From: Gemmatimonadota bacterium
Lineage (GTDB): Bacteria; Gemmatimonadota; Gemmatimonadetes; Palauibacterales; Palauibacteraceae
DNA: 64,000 bases
Assembly (NCBI GenBank): GCA_021295785.1
Contig: JAGWBR010000005.1
Location: 60,990-124,989 of the forward strand
Direction: 5' to 3'
Shown: positions 25,365 through 34,262 of the stretch, piece by piece
Numbering within the stretch: the first letter of the stretch is position 1
How the letters are laid out: each line of letters begins with the position of its first letter
The notes under the pieces: model-generated
Database searches by the model: none
The model's input: the letters and a program-made list of their open reading frames with translations, nothing else
Told to the model about the DNA's origin: nothing
Position numbers and translations under genes: made by a program

Positions 25365-26114
25365 CTAGTGGCCCTCGTCTCCGTCGCTTTCGTCGGCGTG
25401 GCCTTCGTCCTCGTCGCCCTCGTCGGCGTGGTCTCCTTCCATGTCAGCATCATCCTCATGGCCCTCGTCTCCGTCGGCCATGAGTGCCATCACGGGCACG
25501 GTAACGCTGGTGTTCTCCCACTGGATCATGAGATTACCACCATCTCCCTCGGCCGCGAAGCTGATGGTCAGCATCTCAACCATCTCGTCCATCATCTCGG
25601 CCGCTGCACTGAACATGCCCACATCCATGGCCATCACTTCGTCGGAGATGGGAATGCCCCAGCGCTCGAAGTTGGAGTTCACATGGAACATCCACTCGGT
25701 CTCGCCGGGCATGGCATAGAGCGAATAGCTGCCGGCGTCCAGAGCCATGCCGCCGACCATCGCCGCGCCGGTCAGATGCAGGGCGGTGGCCTCGTTGGCT
25801 CCCAGCCGCCACGCCTCGCCGAACGGAACGAGCTCGCCGAACACGACCCGCTCGCGCGCGGACGGTGCGCCGTAACAGATCCGGGCCGCGTTGCCTCCGA
25901 CCATGAAGTCGGTCATGGCCAGCGGGCTGGTGCGCTCCGCGGCCTCTTCCATGGTGGCATTGGCGAGGAAGCAGTCAGCAGCCATCATCATCGCTGCCTC
26001 TTCTTCCATTTCCATTTCCATGTCGTCCGTGGCGTCCGCGCCATCCTGGGCCCCACCGCAGGCAGCCAATGCGAGGGCTCCCGATGTGACGAAAGTCATC
26101 AAATAGCGTCTCAT
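25365..26114 (-). CDS. DUF2911 lipoprotein with acidic, His-rich tail
   Basis: A 249-residue lipoprotein (lipobox LALAAC). The central DUF2911 domain shows VCYGAPSARER-type RICYGAPSARERVVFGELVPFGEAWRLGANEAT, DAGSYSLYAMPGETEW and MIQWENTSVTVPV. It is flanked by an N-terminal Met/Glu-rich stretch (DMEMEMEEEAAMMM) and ends with about 35 residues almost wholly Asp, Glu, Gly and His (DEGHEDDADMEGDHADEG). The tail could bind divalent metal; that is inference. ATG 26114 follows GGGAGA. No operon partners; convergent with the BNR gene. Confidence 0.85.
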   Translation of the reverse strand: MRRYLMTFVTSGALALAACGGAQDGADATDDMEMEMEEEAAMMMAADCFLANATMEEAAERTSPLAMTDFMVGGNAARICYGAPSARERVVFGELVPFGEAWRLGANEATALHLTGAAMVGGMALDAGSYSLYAMPGETEWMFHVNSNFERWGIPISDEVMAMDVGMFSAAAEMMDEMVEMLTISFAAEGDGGNLMIQWENTSVTVPVMALMADGDEGHEDDADMEGDHADEGDEDEGHADESDGDEGH

Positions 26115-26279
26115 TACAAATCTCCCTGGAACCTGAATGTGCGCGATCGTGAAGGTCAACAAGCAAAAACAAAAGACAATGCAGCGCGGGCAACGGTCGC
26201 CCGGCCGCGGCGAGAATCGCGTGTAAGCTAGCAGGAAAACCGCTCCGGCGGTAGTGAGGGGTTCGGCGACGGAGGTTTG

Positions 26280-28013
26280 CTAGTACGCCGTGGTCCGAAA
26301 AACGGGCTGGAAGAGCTCGGTTCGGTGCGCGCACGCCGGGTCGGCGGGGCAGGTGCTGCAGAGCGGGGTTTCGGTTTCCAGGCACCGGTTGCGGTTACCG
26401 AAAAAGAACCGGTCAACCGCGCCCATCGGCAGGTCGCTCTCCCTGCAGACTGCCTTTACGGCCTCGGCGCTGGCCAGGCGGATCTGGTGCTCCGCGTTGC
26501 CGGAAACCAGTCGGCGGGCCGCAAGCGTCTTGAGGAGCGCTGGATCGGTCACCTCAATCAACCCAAGCCGAAGGGCGCTGCGCTGCACGTGGTAGTCGAC
26601 AATCGGTGGCAGCTCCTCGCCGGGCCCCGGTACCAGCCACCGCTCCGGCCTCTGCACCAGGATCATGGCCAGCAGCGCCGACTTTTTTCGGAGTGGATCT
26701 TCCTTGTAACCGCCAATTCGGTCCATCAGCGTGAAGAAAGTCTTCAGTGGTTGGGGCGCGGACCCGGCAATTTCGGTGACGCCGGCCGGTGACAGAGAAA
26801 GGGCTTCCATGTCCCGCCCGTAGTCCCGCGCGACCGCCAGCCGCGACTCGGGCGCCCGAAGCGGACTGGTCCCGCTGTCGGACCTCGTTCTCGCGGTGAA
26901 CCGATCGACCGTCAGGGCTGCTTGCCCGGCGGGGTCCAGCTCTTCGGGTGCCTCCTGCAGCCACCGGCGGCAAACGGCCCACAGGTAGTCGCTCCCTTTG
27001 AGGGTGCGGCCGCCGACGGTACCGTACATGGGACCGCCGTACGCGCCGTCCTTCAATTCCCAGAACCCGAATTGCTGGACCGTCGCGGCGAAGAAAAAAC
27101 CCAGGGCGCGGCCGTGACCGGGCGGCGGAAAAACGTCGCCCGTGAAGTCAAACGGCGTGACCGCGGCCGCCTGCGAACGGAGGGTCTTCGCGACCGCGGT
27201 GATTCTGCTGTCGCAGGGTCGTACGCCGGGGGAGCGTGGCACGCGCCGGATCAAGGCCGTGGAGCGCCCGCTCACCAGCTTGTCCGGGCCGACGCCCTCG
27301 GTGGCCAGGGCAGCGAGCTCCGTCGCCACCCGACCCGCCTCGGCGGGATGGTCGCCCAGGGCCATACGCGCCGCGAAGGCCCCGGCGAAGGTGTCGCCCG
27401 CTCCGGTGGGGTCGACGGTCGCCGCCCTCACCGCCGGCAGGGCAATCTCGTGGTCCCCCAGCCACAACCGCGCTCCTCGGCGGCCCCTGGTCACGACGAG
27501 AATTTTCCCCGGAGCCGCCCGGGGTCGCTGGCCAAACAGCAGCCCGCCCTCCCGTTCATTACACAAGAACACATCGGCGGTAGCGGCCGCCCGCCGCACG
27601 GAGGCCCTGTCCCGGCGGATACCGTTCTCATAGGTGGTAACCACCGCCAGGGCGCCGGCCGCGCGCACTGCCCGGGCAAGGTCCAGCGACTGACGCGGTG
27701 TGAGCGGCGCCACGCAGACGACGTCGCCGGCCGACAGCGGCGGCAGGTGCTCCGGGCCAAGGACTGCCTCGGCGCCGAAGTCGGCCGGCGCATAGACGGC
27801 CCGTTCCCCCTCGTAGCGAATCTCGAACCGGGGCAGCCCGCGCGGGCCGGTCTCGGGGCCAATCCATCGCAGCCCGCTCACCGCCTCCTCCAGCAATCCC
27901 GGAACCGGGTCTGGACGCGGCGCCACCATCGTGACATCGGCCCCGGCCGCGGAGGCTCCGAGCGACATGTAGAGCCCGGCCCCTCCCGCCGAGGCCTCCA
28001 CCCGACCGTCCAC
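26280..28013 (-). CDS. PfkB-family kinase fused to an iron-sulfur HhH-GPD / N-glycosylase-like domain
   Basis: A 577-residue fusion. Residues 1-240 are a PfkB (ribokinase-like) kinase with the C-terminal signature DPTGAGDTFAGAF (catalytic Asp in GAGD). Residues about 255-577 resemble helix-hairpin-helix glycosylases: FGFW...YGGPMYGTVGGRTLKGSDYLW near the front resembles queuosine N-glycosylases, VDYHVQR matches the HhH-GPD catalytic-Asp motif, and C-x7-C-x2-C-x5-C at the end (CLETETPLCSTCPADPAC) is like the EndoIII [4Fe-4S] loop. GTG 28013 is the first canonical start, but kinase homology (KLVVAGGPSLDRLHV) extends to about 28052 with no ATG, GTG or TTG in frame. A role in modified-nucleoside salvage is inference. 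Confidence 0.75.
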   Translation of the reverse strand: MDGRVEASAGGAGLYMSLGASAAGADVTMVAPRPDPVPGLLEEAVSGLRWIGPETGPRGLPRFEIRYEGERAVYAPADFGAEAVLGPEHLPPLSAGDVVCVAPLTPRQSLDLARAVRAAGALAVVTTYENGIRRDRASVRRAAATADVFLCNEREGGLLFGQRPRAAPGKILVVTRGRRGARLWLGDHEIALPAVRAATVDPTGAGDTFAGAFAARMALGDHPAEAGRVATELAALATEGVGPDKLVSGRSTALIRRVPRSPGVRPCDSRITAVAKTLRSQAAAVTPFDFTGDVFPPPGHGRALGFFFAATVQQFGFWELKDGAYGGPMYGTVGGRTLKGSDYLWAVCRRWLQEAPEELDPAGQAALTVDRFTARTRSDSGTSPLRAPESRLAVARDYGRDMEALSLSPAGVTEIAGSAPQPLKTFFTLMDRIGGYKEDPLRKKSALLAMILVQRPERWLVPGPGEELPPIVDYHVQRSALRLGLIEVTDPALLKTLAARRLVSGNAEHQIRLASAEAVKAVCRESDLPMGAVDRFFFGNRNRCLETETPLCSTCPADPACAHRTELFQPVFRTTAY

Positions 28014-28053
28014 ATGAAGCCGGTCGAGCGAGGGACCTCCCGCTACAACGAGC

Positions 28054-29433
28054 TTATTGGTCGTCCGTCGTCACCCGCGGCACGCCGGTGGGTCCGTTGT
28101 CCCAGTCCTGGGCGCTGGACACGTTGGGCATTCCCCAGTTTTCGCCGTTCCACCCCTGGAACCCCTCCATGCGGAAGGTCCACAGGCCAGTGCTCATGTC
28201 GCTGACCACGATGAGGCCGTCGGCGTTGCGCACATCCACGCCGAACGTGCCGTTGAACACCGGGTAACGGTCGGTGTTGGGCGGCCCCAGGTAGGTGTCG
28301 TAGTGGCCGACCGTGATCGGGTTGGTGGGGTCCATCATGTTGAACACGACGAGCCCGTCCAGATAGCCCGACACGAACACATAGGGCCACCGGACCTCGT
28401 GGTTGTGGACGAGATTCTCCCAGTTGGCGGTCCAGGCCGCGACGGGCCTGCGAATGGCCGACACCTCGCCATTCAGCCCCGGACGCAGGTCGAAGATCCT
28501 GAGCGGCGCGTACCGGTACTCCGTTTCGGCAACGGCGAAGTTCCCGTCGGGAGTTGGCGTGAAAGTGTGTCCGCCGCGCACGCCCGAAACTCCGACGATC
28601 TGAGTGAGCAGCGACGGATTCGCCAGGTCGGTCACGTCGTAGACGTAATAACCGCCGGTGCCGCCCCCGTAGAACCGGTCGGTGCCGGTGTCGGGATGGT
28701 AGCCGAGATAGAAATCATGGTAGCCCCGGCGGCTTCCCGCGGAACCGTCCTGCGGGGGTACGGGGATCTCCGCCACGCGGGTCATGGTTCCGTGCTCAAC
28801 CACCGCGCCCAGGTCGTAGACCGCGGCGAACGGACCCGAAACGGTGGCGACCAGGTAGACGTTCATGTTGGAATGCTTGTACACGAAGATGTTGTGGAAA
28901 CCGCCGGGCAGGTCCGGTTCGCGAATCCGGGCCACCTCGCGCACGGTCGAGGCATCGGGCAGCCCCGTCACGTCCAGCACCACGGCGCCCATGTCGCTGT
29001 TGGGCCCGCCCTGGCCGAACTGGAGCGACTGCACCACGTAATAGCGGTCGTTCCACTTGAAGTGCTTGACGTCCATGCCGCCGGTGCCGGTGTGCAGGTC
29101 CTGGTCTTCGATCCGCCACCGGTAGAGTACCTCCGGGTGCTCGGGATCCGCGATCGAAACGATGTCCAGGCCCTTGGGCCCGACCGGCCCGTACTGCATG
29201 CGCCCCACGTAGGCGAAGGGTCGGTGCAATTCCTGTTCCACGTCCATGTCCGAAATGCTGAGACGCGGCCCCAGCGGAACGTGCCCCAGCACGTCCATGT
29301 TGCTGCTGCCCCGCTCCATGACCTCCACCTGCGACGCGGCAGGCAACGCGGCGGCCAGCGCCATCAGGGCGACCAGCCCTGCCCCGAGTACGGTCCGACC
29401 CGCCACCATCTGTTCCTGTTTCCCGGAAATCAT
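28054..29433 (-). CDS. Secreted LVIVD-repeat beta-propeller protein
   Basis: About 459 residues; signal peptide ends LPAASQ. LVIVD-type units are seen as GLDIVSIADPEHPEVLYRWRI, YYVYDVTDLANPSLLTQIVGV and GLVVFNMMDPTNPITVGHYDT, which form a propeller on the outside of the membrane. Starts at ATG 29433, overlapping the multicopper oxidase stop (ATGA) and preceded by GGAGG. The track ORF to 30336 is an out-of-frame extension. Paired with an oxidase, it may be a structural partner or a substrate-recognition protein; this is inference. Confidence 0.8.
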   Translation of the reverse strand: MISGKQEQMVAGRTVLGAGLVALMALAAALPAASQVEVMERGSSNMDVLGHVPLGPRLSISDMDVEQELHRPFAYVGRMQYGPVGPKGLDIVSIADPEHPEVLYRWRIEDQDLHTGTGGMDVKHFKWNDRYYVVQSLQFGQGGPNSDMGAVVLDVTGLPDASTVREVARIREPDLPGGFHNIFVYKHSNMNVYLVATVSGPFAAVYDLGAVVEHGTMTRVAEIPVPPQDGSAGSRRGYHDFYLGYHPDTGTDRFYGGGTGGYYVYDVTDLANPSLLTQIVGVSGVRGGHTFTPTPDGNFAVAETEYRYAPLRIFDLRPGLNGEVSAIRRPVAAWTANWENLVHNHEVRWPYVFVSGYLDGLVVFNMMDPTNPITVGHYDTYLGPPNTDRYPVFNGTFGVDVRNADGLIVVSDMSTGLWTFRMEGFQGWNGENWGMPNVSSAQDWDNGPTGVPRVTTDDQ

Positions 29434-31157
29434 CGTTCCTCCACTGTAAACACCATTGCCATGCCGGCTTCCAAGTGCTCTGCGATGTGGCAGTGTGCCA
29501 TCCATACCCCGGGGTTCGACGCCTCCAGCAACAGATCGAAGGTCGATCCGACCGGAACCACCACCGTGTCTTTCCAGGCGAGGTTGGCGGCTGGCACGCC
29601 GTCCCTCTCGATTACCAAAAACCGCTGTCCGTGAATGTGAATCGGGTGCTGCATCGGGTGGAACGACCGCCGGAGATTCCGAATGCGAATCTTCCTGACA
29701 TCGCCCTGCCGGAAGGTCCATTCGATCTCCCGGTTCTCCCTGCCGGTGGCCGGGTCCCTGAGCACCCACGTCAGGTTGTCGGAGGTCGCCAGATAGTTCA
29801 TCATCGGCATGGCGTCGTTCCATTCGACCGGCGGAAAGTACGCCGTGTCGAGTGCCATCACCGCCACCATGTCGCTCGGCAGGTCGCCGGGACGGACCGT
29901 CAGCTCCAGTTCGTGATCCGGTGGTCCGGCGAACTCGGCCCGGTAGCGGTCGATGTCTTCGGTTACGTCGGCATTCGCTCTGAGCGAGTCGAAGCTCTCG
30001 GCGTGGTCCTCGCCGCGGGGGACCCTCTCTTCCAGCACGGTTACCAGGCCCAGCGTGTCGACCTGCGGGTAGAAGACACCGTTGAAGTGGTCCACCGCCT
30101 GGATCGAGTTGACGAGGGCGACGGTGCCCGGCTGGCCGAAACGGGCATCCACGATGTACCGCTGGGCCGGTGCAATGACCACGTTCTGGACCATAGTTTC
30201 GCGTTCGAACTTGCTTGCATCGGCCCCCACCAACTTCAGCCCGGCCCCCTTTGCGACCAGGTTGAAGGTGCGGGTGTTGGCCACGTTGGTCAGGAACAGG
30301 CGGCGGACCTCGCCCCTTCGGACCGTCGTCTCCCATCGGGGTTCACCGTTGACCAGCATGTGGTTGCCGAACCGCCCCATCAGGGTCTGCGCCGCACCCT
30401 CCCGACCGAAAGGGAAGATGCCGGCCTCGTCGATCAGGATGTCGTCGAGCATCAGGAAGTCTTCGCCGTTGACGGGGGCCAGGTAGTCAGGCTCGGGCGA
30501 GTCCACCATCATGTTCCCGTAAAGGCCCAGCTCCTGCTGGATGTCTTCCCTGTGGTGGGGATGGTACCAGTAGAGCCCCGCATCGGGGAAATAGACGCGG
30601 TAAAGGAATGACTCGCCCGGTTCGACCGGATCCTGGGTGAGGCCGGGTACGCCGTCGAACTGATTCTCCAGGCGCAGGCCGTGCCAGTGGACCGCGGTCG
30701 GGAGATCGATGTTGTTGGTGAAGATGACAATGATCTTGGCCTGCTGCGGGACCCGGACCAGCGGCCCCGGATACTGCCCGTTGAAGCCGTACATCGTGAA
30801 TTCGCGGGTTCCGACGCGCCGCCGCACAAACCCGGCTTCCAGCCGGAGCGTGTCGCCATCGGCCAGGTGGACGATTTCGCGCAGCACCGCCTCGGGCAGG
30901 GCGGCGGGGTCGAGGCCGGCCCCCGGCAGAAACGGGGTTAGCACCGGCACTGCTCCCATGAGGCCGGGGAGCATCATCGGCATGGGGCGGGGTTGGGGGG
31001 GCATGCGCCAGCTTGCTTCGCTGGTGCCGTTCTGTTGGTGGGCGCCGTGGCCGGCGTTGGCGTGCTGCGCCGTGAGTGGTGTGGCGGCCGGACCGACGGC
31101 GAGGCCCGCGAACAGGAGCAGCCAGGCCGAGCGGGCGTTGAAGGCCGAGAGGGTCAA
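29430..31157 (-). CDS. Multicopper oxidase
   Basis: A 575-residue exported three-cupredoxin-domain oxidase (signal ends LTAQ). All four copper motifs are present: HWHG (about 175), WYHPHH (about 217), HPIHIHGQRF (about 510) and HCHIAEHLEAGM (about 556), the last with the T1 Cys and His ligands. The N-terminal half is enriched in Met and Pro (PMPMMLPGLMG), common in CueO-like copper or metal oxidases. Starts with TTG 31157, overlapping the preceding stop as TTGA. Likely oxidises Cu(I), phenolics or other reductants in the periplasm. Confidence 0.9.
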   Translation of the reverse strand: MTLSAFNARSAWLLLFAGLAVGPAATPLTAQHANAGHGAHQQNGTSEASWRMPPQPRPMPMMLPGLMGAVPVLTPFLPGAGLDPAALPEAVLREIVHLADGDTLRLEAGFVRRRVGTREFTMYGFNGQYPGPLVRVPQQAKIIVIFTNNIDLPTAVHWHGLRLENQFDGVPGLTQDPVEPGESFLYRVYFPDAGLYWYHPHHREDIQQELGLYGNMMVDSPEPDYLAPVNGEDFLMLDDILIDEAGIFPFGREGAAQTLMGRFGNHMLVNGEPRWETTVRRGEVRRLFLTNVANTRTFNLVAKGAGLKLVGADASKFERETMVQNVVIAPAQRYIVDARFGQPGTVALVNSIQAVDHFNGVFYPQVDTLGLVTVLEERVPRGEDHAESFDSLRANADVTEDIDRYRAEFAGPPDHELELTVRPGDLPSDMVAVMALDTAYFPPVEWNDAMPMMNYLATSDNLTWVLRDPATGRENREIEWTFRQGDVRKIRIRNLRRSFHPMQHPIHIHGQRFLVIERDGVPAANLAWKDTVVVPVGSTFDLLLEASNPGVWMAHCHIAEHLEAGMAMVFTVEER

Positions 31158-31714
31158 TAGATCAACTGGCAGCTGACATCCTCGAACGGCCCGTGCCCGG
31201 CCATGGTGTGTAGACGGCCGGACGGCGAAATGCCCCGCAGGATGATGGGGCCGCTCCAGCGCTCCAGCTCCGGCTCGGTCTCTTCGCTCACGAATGCCAA
31301 GAACTTGTTCCAGGCGATCTGGCCGCTGGTCTGGCCTGTTTCACCCAGCTCGCCCAGGCGTACCCACTCGGTGAGTTCGGGGGTCGCGGCCCATCCCACG
31401 TACCGGGCGCCCCGGCGGCGCGGCAGCCTGTCGGCTCGCAGCGTGACGGTGTAGGCCTGGTGCCCGTCGGTGTCGACGGAAATGCCGAAGGCGGACTCGG
31501 GTTGGGCCAGGATCATGTCTCCCGCGGCGGAAGGGGCGTGCTGGGTCGGACGCATGGGGACCACTTCGGGGCCAACCCGGCATTCTCCCGGCACGGGACC
31601 CGGCGGAGCGGTGGCCGCGGGAGGCGCGGCGGTCCACCCGAGCACCACCAGCGCTGCGGCCGCGGTGGCGGTCGCGCCCGATCCCGCCCGTCGCTTGACC
31701 AGAATCCTGATCAG
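31154..31714 (-). CDS. Secreted protein of unknown function upstream of the multicopper oxidase
   Basis: About 186 residues. No ATG, GTG or TTG gives a sensible start; the frame from CTG 31714 supplies a signal peptide (IRILVKRRAG...ALVVLGWTAAPPAATA) and the CTG overlaps the previous stop as CTGA, matching the ATGA and TTGA overlaps elsewhere in this operon. The mature region (GISVDTDGHQAYTVTLRADRLPR, YVGWAATPELTEWVRLGELGE, GPIILRGISPSGR) resembles extracellular beta domains of anti-sigma-like proteins, but no family is certain. Two cysteines (CRVG and CQLIY) could form a disulfide. Confidence 0.6.
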   Translation of the reverse strand: MIRILVKRRAGSGATATAAAALVVLGWTAAPPAATAPPGPVPGECRVGPEVVPMRPTQHAPSAAGDMILAQPESAFGISVDTDGHQAYTVTLRADRLPRRRGARYVGWAATPELTEWVRLGELGETGQTSGQIAWNKFLAFVSEETEPELERWSGPIILRGISPSGRLHTMAGHGPFEDVSCQLIY

Positions 31715-32049
31715 AACCCCATCATGGCGCGTACCCTGGCGTCGATCTTGTCTGGGGTCCAGAACGGCTTCCACACCAGTTTGACCGTGGCTTCGTCGAT
31801 GCCGTCCACGGTCTGGGCCGCATCCCGGGCACCATCCATGATTTGCCCGCCCGCCGGGCATCCGGGGCTGGTGAGCGTCATGGTGATCAACGCGGCCGCT
31901 TCCTCAACCTCCACGCCGTAAACCAGGCCCAGGTCAACGATGTTGATGCCTAGTTCGGGGTCCACCACATCGCGTAGCGCCAGCGTTACCGCCTCGGAGA
32001 GCCCGTCTCCGCCCGCGCCGTTTTCCGTGTTCTGTTCTTCTTGCACCAT
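31711..32049 (-). CDS. DUF59 / MIP18-type metal-sulfur cluster assembly protein
   Basis: A 112-residue DUF59 domain protein. Signature: ALRDVVDPELGINIVDLGLVYGVEV, then TLTSPGCPAGGQIMDGA with the conserved cysteine of the SufT/PaaD family, and VKLVWKPFWTPDKI. These proteins assist Fe-S cluster maturation or transfer. In this operon it precedes a multicopper oxidase and the PfkB/HhH fusion that carries Fe-S-type cysteines, so it might help mature the latter (inference). Confidence 0.85.
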   Translation of the reverse strand: MVQEEQNTENGAGGDGLSEAVTLALRDVVDPELGINIVDLGLVYGVEVEEAAALITMTLTSPGCPAGGQIMDGARDAAQTVDGIDEATVKLVWKPFWTPDKIDARVRAMMGF

Positions 32050-32090
32050 TATGTATGCTTCCTAACCAGTCCCGACTGGGTGCTTCGGTA

Positions 32091-32609
32091 TCAGGGTGAT
32101 TCGCTTGAAGGGGTCGGCGCCGACGAACTGTGTTCGTGGGCGATTCTCCACGCGCCCTCCACGTTGAGTACGACCAGGGTAAAGACCCCACCGGACGAGA
32201 CAAGACCGTCGCGGTGCAGCTCGTAGCGCCCCCTGATCAGGCCGGCCCTGCCGTCCAGTATGCGGCAGTCCAGGCATTCCATGCGCAGGCTGTCACGGGT
32301 CTCGGCCGAAAACACCGGAGCGTACCGGCTGCGGATTCCGTCGAATCCGCTCACAAGCTCGCCTCCCAGCACGTAGGTAGTTGCCGGCGATTGATCGTAG
32401 AATGACAGGTACTCCTCCAGATCGCCCGCGTTCCAGGCGTTGGCCTGCGCGGCCAGCAGTTCGGCGGCCTGCTCGTCGAACGGCGCCAGCCGGGTGTCGG
32501 CGAGCCGGTCGCTGCTGACTCTCTCAATCCCGCATCCCCCGCCGATGGCCGTGGCCACGATGGCCATGCCAAGGGCGACTGCCCGAGTGCCCGCACGTGA
32601 GTTGATCAT
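32091..32609 (-). CDS. SnoaL-like/DUF4440 lipoprotein
   Basis: A 172-residue lipoprotein (lipobox AIGGGC) with a NTF2-like fold: LLAAQANAWNAGDLEEYLSFYDQSPATTYVLGGELVSGFDGIRSRY and a C-terminal GVFTLVVLNVEGAWRIAHEHSS, the usual DUF4440 start and end. Such domains bind small ligands or have unknown roles. Its ATG overlaps the previous stop as ATGA. Part of the 28-34 kb operon. Confidence 0.8.
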   Translation of the reverse strand: MINSRAGTRAVALGMAIVATAIGGGCGIERVSSDRLADTRLAPFDEQAAELLAAQANAWNAGDLEEYLSFYDQSPATTYVLGGELVSGFDGIRSRYAPVFSAETRDSLRMECLDCRILDGRAGLIRGRYELHRDGLVSSGGVFTLVVLNVEGAWRIAHEHSSSAPTPSSESP

Positions 32610-33478
32610 TGAGCGTTCTCCCCCTCGGTTGCGGCGCCGCTCCCGCCGAACACCGATTCGAACAACTCCGCGGTGGCCGCCAGCGCAATCTCCAGGTGGG
32701 GTCTGGCACCCCGGAACGGATGAACTACCTGGAAGGTGTGCCCCGAGCCCTCGATGGTCAGGAGTCGTGCGCTGTCCCCGGCTGCTTCTGCAATTCGCTG
32801 TCCCTCCGACAGCGGAACCGATTCGTCCTTGGTTCCGTGCACAACCAGTAGCGGGGCGGCCAGGCGGCGCGCGCTCTCCACAACGTCGAGCCGGTCGCCG
32901 TGGGCCCGAAAATCGTCGTACCCGTTGCGGTGGAGAGGCATGTCTTGCTTCGTCCGCGCGTTGGGAATCACCACCGCCCGCCCGGCCTCCCAGGCGTCGA
33001 TCATGTTGCGGTTGAGCAGCAAGGAAGGCACCGTGATGGGCGCCCACGCAGCCACGGCCTCAACCTGACGCCGCTGGGCCGCCTTCAGAATCACCGTCGC
33101 CCCGCCGCGGCTGTGCCCCAGCAGTCCGAACCTGCGGGCCGGCGGCACCGACAACCGCCCCAGGGCACCGGCCGTGAGCCCGTCGAGCACCGCTTCCAGA
33201 TCCCACAATTCACGCGAAATGGTGTTGCGGCTGAAGGCATCCAGGTCGTCGAAATCGCTTTCGCGCACTCCCGACCCGTCGAAGTTGAAGGTGACGGCGC
33301 CGTGGCCGGTCCTCGCCACCAACTCGGCCGCCACATAAGGGAAAAACCCCCAGTCCTTGAACCCTTTGAACCCGTGGCAAACCACGAGAGCAGCGCCCCG
33401 ATCGTTCGGGCCCTTCCAGTAATCGCCGGCCACGGTCGCGCCCGGGAGCTCGATCTGAAACGGTTCGGGTCGAATCAT
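32606..33478 (-). CDS. Alpha/beta hydrolase
   Basis: A 290-residue hydrolase: CHGFKGFKDWGFFP oxyanion region, nucleophile GHSRGGA, Asp in HGTKDESVP and His in GSGHTFQ. Probably an esterase, peptidase or dienelactone-hydrolase-like enzyme, cytosolic since no signal is seen. Starts at ATG 33478, overlapping the adenosyltransferase stop (ATGA). The first about nine residues of the track ORF are rejected. Confidence 0.85.
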   Translation of the reverse strand: MIRPEPFQIELPGATVAGDYWKGPNDRGAALVVCHGFKGFKDWGFFPYVAAELVARTGHGAVTFNFDGSGVRESDFDDLDAFSRNTISRELWDLEAVLDGLTAGALGRLSVPPARRFGLLGHSRGGATVILKAAQRRQVEAVAAWAPITVPSLLLNRNMIDAWEAGRAVVIPNARTKQDMPLHRNGYDDFRAHGDRLDVVESARRLAAPLLVVHGTKDESVPLSEGQRIAEAAGDSARLLTIEGSGHTFQVVHPFRGARPHLEIALAATAELFESVFGGSGAATEGENAQ

Positions 33479-34052
33479 GGTGTTTTCCGGCTGCGCGGCC
33501 GCCACTCGGTCTCGGCCACCCCGGCCAGCATGTTGGCACCGCGCGCCAGCGTGAAGAGCAGGTCGGACAGGCGGTTAAGGTAAGGGATCACCTCGCTGGC
33601 CAAGTCGGGTTGGTCGGGCAGGAGGGCCGCCACCCTGCGCTCGGCGCGCCTGCACACCACCCGCGCAAAATGAAGCTGCGAGGCGGCCCGGGTCCCGCCG
33701 GGCAGGATGAACGCTTTGAGCGGCTGCAGGCCCGCCTCCATCTGGTCGATCCACCCCTCCATCATGGCGATACGGCCGGCGTCGAGGGCGGGCGCTGCGC
33801 CAGTGCGCAGCGCCCGGCAAGCCGCGCGCCAATCACAAACAGGTCCGCCTGAATAAGTCGCAATTCCTTGGCCGCCGCCGGGCCTTTGCCACGAGGTGCC
33901 TCGGCCTCGAACGCAATCGCCGCCAGCCCCACGGCCGCGCTCAATTCGTCTACGGTCCCGTAGGCTTCGACGCGGGCGTCCTGCTTGCCCACCCGGCGGC
34001 CTCCGAGCAGGGTGGTCAGGCCGCCGTCTCCTCCGCGGGTGTAGACCTTCAT
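33475..34052 (-). pseudogene. Cob(I)alamin adenosyltransferase (PduO type), frameshifted
   Basis: Starts MKVYTRGGDGGLTTLLGGRRVGKQDARVEAYGTVDELSA, the PduO N-terminus that binds ATP. The frame is lost around 33811-33820 (GCCGGGCGC), where the reading moves from GARLAGR to RALRTGAAPALDAGRIAMMEGWIDQ, then continues QPLKAFILPGGT, LHFARVVCRRAERR and PYLNRLSDLLFTLAR to 33475. All family parts are present, so this is one gene with a single frame error: either an assembly/sequencing error or a recent mutation. The next gene overlaps its stop. Confidence 0.85.
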
Positions 34053-34262
34053 CCGTCTTCGCCCGCCGTTACTTCCCGGAACCGGCGGCCCGGCCGGCGA
34101 AAGCTCGGTCCGCGGTTGCAGAATCTGCTGCAGTTCATACGTTCAAACCTACGGAAAAACGAAGGCGGAAACCTGCGGGCGTTTGACGGGTGCGGGTCCG
34201 TGGGGCATCCTAGAGACCCGCCCGCCGCAAAAAGCCGCGCCCGTGTTCTGGAGCGAGTTCGC

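Noticed and set aside
29434-30336. Upstream extension of the LVIVD-repeat ORF
   Set aside because: It shadows the multicopper oxidase in a different frame and lacks any domain.
33811-33820. Programmed frameshift in the adenosyltransferase
   Set aside because: No classical slippery heptamer with a downstream structure is obvious; an error or mutation is simpler.
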